6,982 bases of DNA. It comes from Bacteroidia bacterium. Lineage in GTDB: Bacteria; Bacteroidota; Bacteroidia; JAESSM01; NORP286. Positions 6,260-6,982 of the stretch are shown here, piece after piece. Numbering within the stretch: position 1 is the stretch's first letter; each line of letters begins with the position of its first letter. The DNA lies in the NCBI GenBank assembly GCA_016764115.1, contig JAESSM010000213.1, positions 1 to 6,982 on the forward strand, read 5' to 3'. The notes under the pieces are model-generated. The model saw nothing but the letters and a program-made list of their open reading frames with translations, was not told where the DNA came from and ran no database searches. The translations under genes were made by a program, and so were the position numbers.

Positions 6260-6327
6260 GTCATATTGAGTCTATCGAACTATGGACCAAGGCTCTGGCT
6301 TTCAGTCTTCGATAAACCCTTACTGAC
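6260..6327. repeat. Dispersed palindromic repeat, copy 3 (degenerate)
   Basis: Arms 6260-6279 (GTCATATTGAGTCTATCGAA) and 6308-6327 (TTCGATAAACCCTTACTGAC) are complementary at 14 of 20 positions, best at the inner TATCGAA and outer GTCA ends. The left arm shares its first 11 bases, GTCATATTGAG, with copy 2; the middle differs (TCTATCGAA instead of CGAAGTCGAA), like the TTGAG..TATCGAA/TGTCGAA variant of this repeat. It lies between divergent genes, so it cannot be a terminator for either neighbour. Confidence 0.6.
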
Positions 6328-6528
6328 ATAAAGAATGATAACAGAAAGATGAGCTTTTGGGATGGTTTTATCTCCCCAATGTTAAAAACTTTCAAAACCC
6401 GTATAAATAGTACTTCTCAGTATGTACAAATCGGGATTTAAAGAAGAGATAGTTGATGGTTAAGGGTTGACGCTATTTAGGAGATCTAATTTATTCATAT
6501 ATAATTAGTAAAATAAAGAATATAGCAC

Positions 6529-6536
6529 TACCTTTG
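6529..6536 (+). promoter_or_regulatory. Promoter -7 element for the cold-shock gene
   Basis: TACCTTTG is an exact TAnnTTTG match, identical to the element before the M3 peptidase. Transcription should begin near 6543, leaving a leader of about 24 nt that is A/T only apart from one C (TTTAATTTTAAAACA before ATG) and has no Shine-Dalgarno sequence. This leader is much shorter than the long structured cspA leader of enterobacteria, so RNA-thermometer control of that kind is not expected. Confidence 0.65.
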
Positions 6537-6566
6537 CCGGAATTATAATAATTTAATTTTAAAACA

Positions 6567-6758
6567 ATGAGTAAAGGAACAGTAAAATTCTTCAATGATG
6601 CCAAAGGATTTGGATTCATTAGCGAAGAAGATTCAAACAAAGAACATTTTGTACACGTATCTGGATTAATTGACGAAATTCGTGAAGGTGATGCAGTAGA
6701 GTTTGAATTACAAGAAGGAAAAAAAGGATTGAATGCAGTAAATGTCAAAGTAGTTTAA
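6567..6758 (+). CDS. Cold-shock domain protein (CspA family)
   Basis: 63 residues, a complete single cold-shock domain and nothing else. It opens MSKGTVKFFNDAKGFGFI, containing the RNP1-type motif KGFGFI (13-18), and has the RNP2-type motif FVHVS (28-32) in place of the commoner FVHFS; the last strand is GLNAVNVKVV. Slightly shorter than the 66-70 residues of the Escherichia coli proteins. Such proteins bind single-stranded RNA and DNA and act as RNA chaperones in the cytoplasm, during cold shock or constitutively depending on the paralogue. Single-gene transcription unit: its own TACCTTTG promoter and its own terminator. Which csp paralogue it is cannot be told from this sequence. Confidence 0.97.
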   Translation: MSKGTVKFFNDAKGFGFISEEDSNKEHFVHVSGLIDEIREGDAVEFELQEGKKGLNAVNVKVV

Positions 6759-6789
6759 GATATACGCTTTAATTTTTAAGTACTTGAAG

Positions 6790-6817
6790 AGCCTATCAAA
6801 TTGATAGGCTTTTTTTA
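6790..6817 (+). terminator. Intrinsic terminator of the cold-shock gene
   Basis: AGCCTATC pairs perfectly with GATAGGCT around a short AT loop (the pairing can extend to 10 bp), followed immediately by a run of T residues (6810-6816). It lies 31 nt after the csp stop codon and is the clearest intrinsic terminator in the window. Confidence 0.9.
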
Positions 6818-6880
6818 TTTATCCTTTCCTGAATTACATTTGAAATCAGTAAACTACGAACTGAGTAGTCTCAAAACAAG

Positions 6881-6982
6881 TTAAACTTTTTTCTCTTTTA
6901 TAACATTAATAATCTTTCCATTCCCTGCAATGATGGATAAGTAAACAACCTCATCTGTCACTTTTACTGAAACTTTAGCTGG
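6881..6982 (-). CDS. C-terminal end of an unidentified protein (cut by window edge)
   Basis: The minus strand is open from the window edge to a TAA at 6881-6883, giving 33 residues that begin PAKVSVKVTDEVVYLS and end NVIKEKKV. The pattern is of alternating hydrophobic residues (beta strands) with a basic end. It is too short to assign. VYL..I.GNGKII followed by basic residues slightly recalls type IX secretion C-terminal signals, but the conserved elements before it are missing. The gene converges on csp, whose terminator separates them. Confidence 0.55.
   Translation of the reverse strand, partial: PAKVSVKVTDEVVYLSIIAGNGKIINVIKEKKV

Larger units (their letters stand above)
6092..6566. other. 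Divergent intergenic region between sigma-factor and cold-shock genes
   Basis: 475 bp with no convincing gene. It holds, in order: an AT-rich stretch upstream of the sigma gene (6107-6190); a small 6-bp hairpin CTGATG/CATCAG (6219-6237); degenerate repeat copy 3 (6260-6327); a stretch without clear structure (6330-6520) whose only ATG frame is 30 codons; and the csp promoter and leader. No TAnnTTTG was found on the minus strand for the sigma operon, which could mean that it uses another sigma factor, but I cannot show this. Confidence 0.7.

Noticed and set aside
1022..6327. CRISPR-like array from the three related repeats
   Set aside because: Copies are kilobases apart, palindromic and divergent, separated by genes, with no spacers and no cas genes.
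6349..6441. 30-codon reading frame starting ATG AGC TTT TGG in the divergent intergenic region
   Set aside because: No promoter or start context, no recognisable peptide pattern, and a length expected by chance in AT-rich DNA.
6491..6748. 85-codon open frame antisense to the cold-shock gene
   Set aside because: It is the complement of a highly conserved csp gene; its composition follows from that gene and it has no domain features.

Overview
The window is AT-rich DNA from a member of the Bacteroidota. Several signals agree on this: perfect copies of the Bacteroidota -7 promoter element TAnnTTTG just upstream of genes, A-rich start regions without Shine-Dalgarno sequences, a free-standing TonB C-terminal domain protein, a secreted CarboxypepD_reg-like protein whose signal peptide ends AIA|Q, and a dispersed palindromic repeat of the GTCA..TTGAGCGRAGTCGAA type. 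The species cannot be named from this sequence alone.

Layout, left to right. (1) 1-367, minus: the first 122 codons of icmF, the fused B12-dependent isobutyryl-CoA mutase. (2) 552-980, plus: a small soluble TonB C-terminal-domain protein. (3) 984-1112: a nested palindrome holding repeat copy 1. (4) 1268-2998, plus: an M3-family oligoendopeptidase (PepF type) with a clear TACCTTTG promoter element. (5) 3073-3131: repeat copy 2. (6) 3151-3828, plus: a secreted CarboxypepD_reg-like protein with a non-ATG start. (7) 3831-3910: a tract of 8-bp units, four in one orientation and five in the other, lying between two convergent stop codons and able to fold as a two-way terminator. (8) 6091 down to 3911, minus: a three-gene unit of ECF sigma factor, four-helix membrane protein (candidate anti-sigma factor) and four-helix membrane-anchored M23 peptidase. 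(9) 6092-6566: a divergent intergenic region with degenerate repeat copy 3 and the csp promoter. (10) 6567-6758, plus: a cold-shock protein followed by a strong intrinsic terminator. (11) 6881-6982, minus: the last 33 codons of an unidentified gene.

How the genes may work together: most are ordinary chromosomal genes with independent roles (acyl-CoA isomerisation, peptide turnover, RNA chaperoning). The one apparent functional unit is the sigma / membrane protein / M23 operon, which looks like a cell-envelope sensing or remodelling circuit. Its membrane regulator has no recognisable zinc-finger anti-sigma domain, and its peptidase shows a 4-helix-plus-LytM layout whose first zinc ligand is displaced from the usual HxxxD. 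That operon and the two kinds of intergenic palindrome are the parts most worth a second look. No transposase, tRNA, rRNA, CRISPR array or prophage gene was seen.
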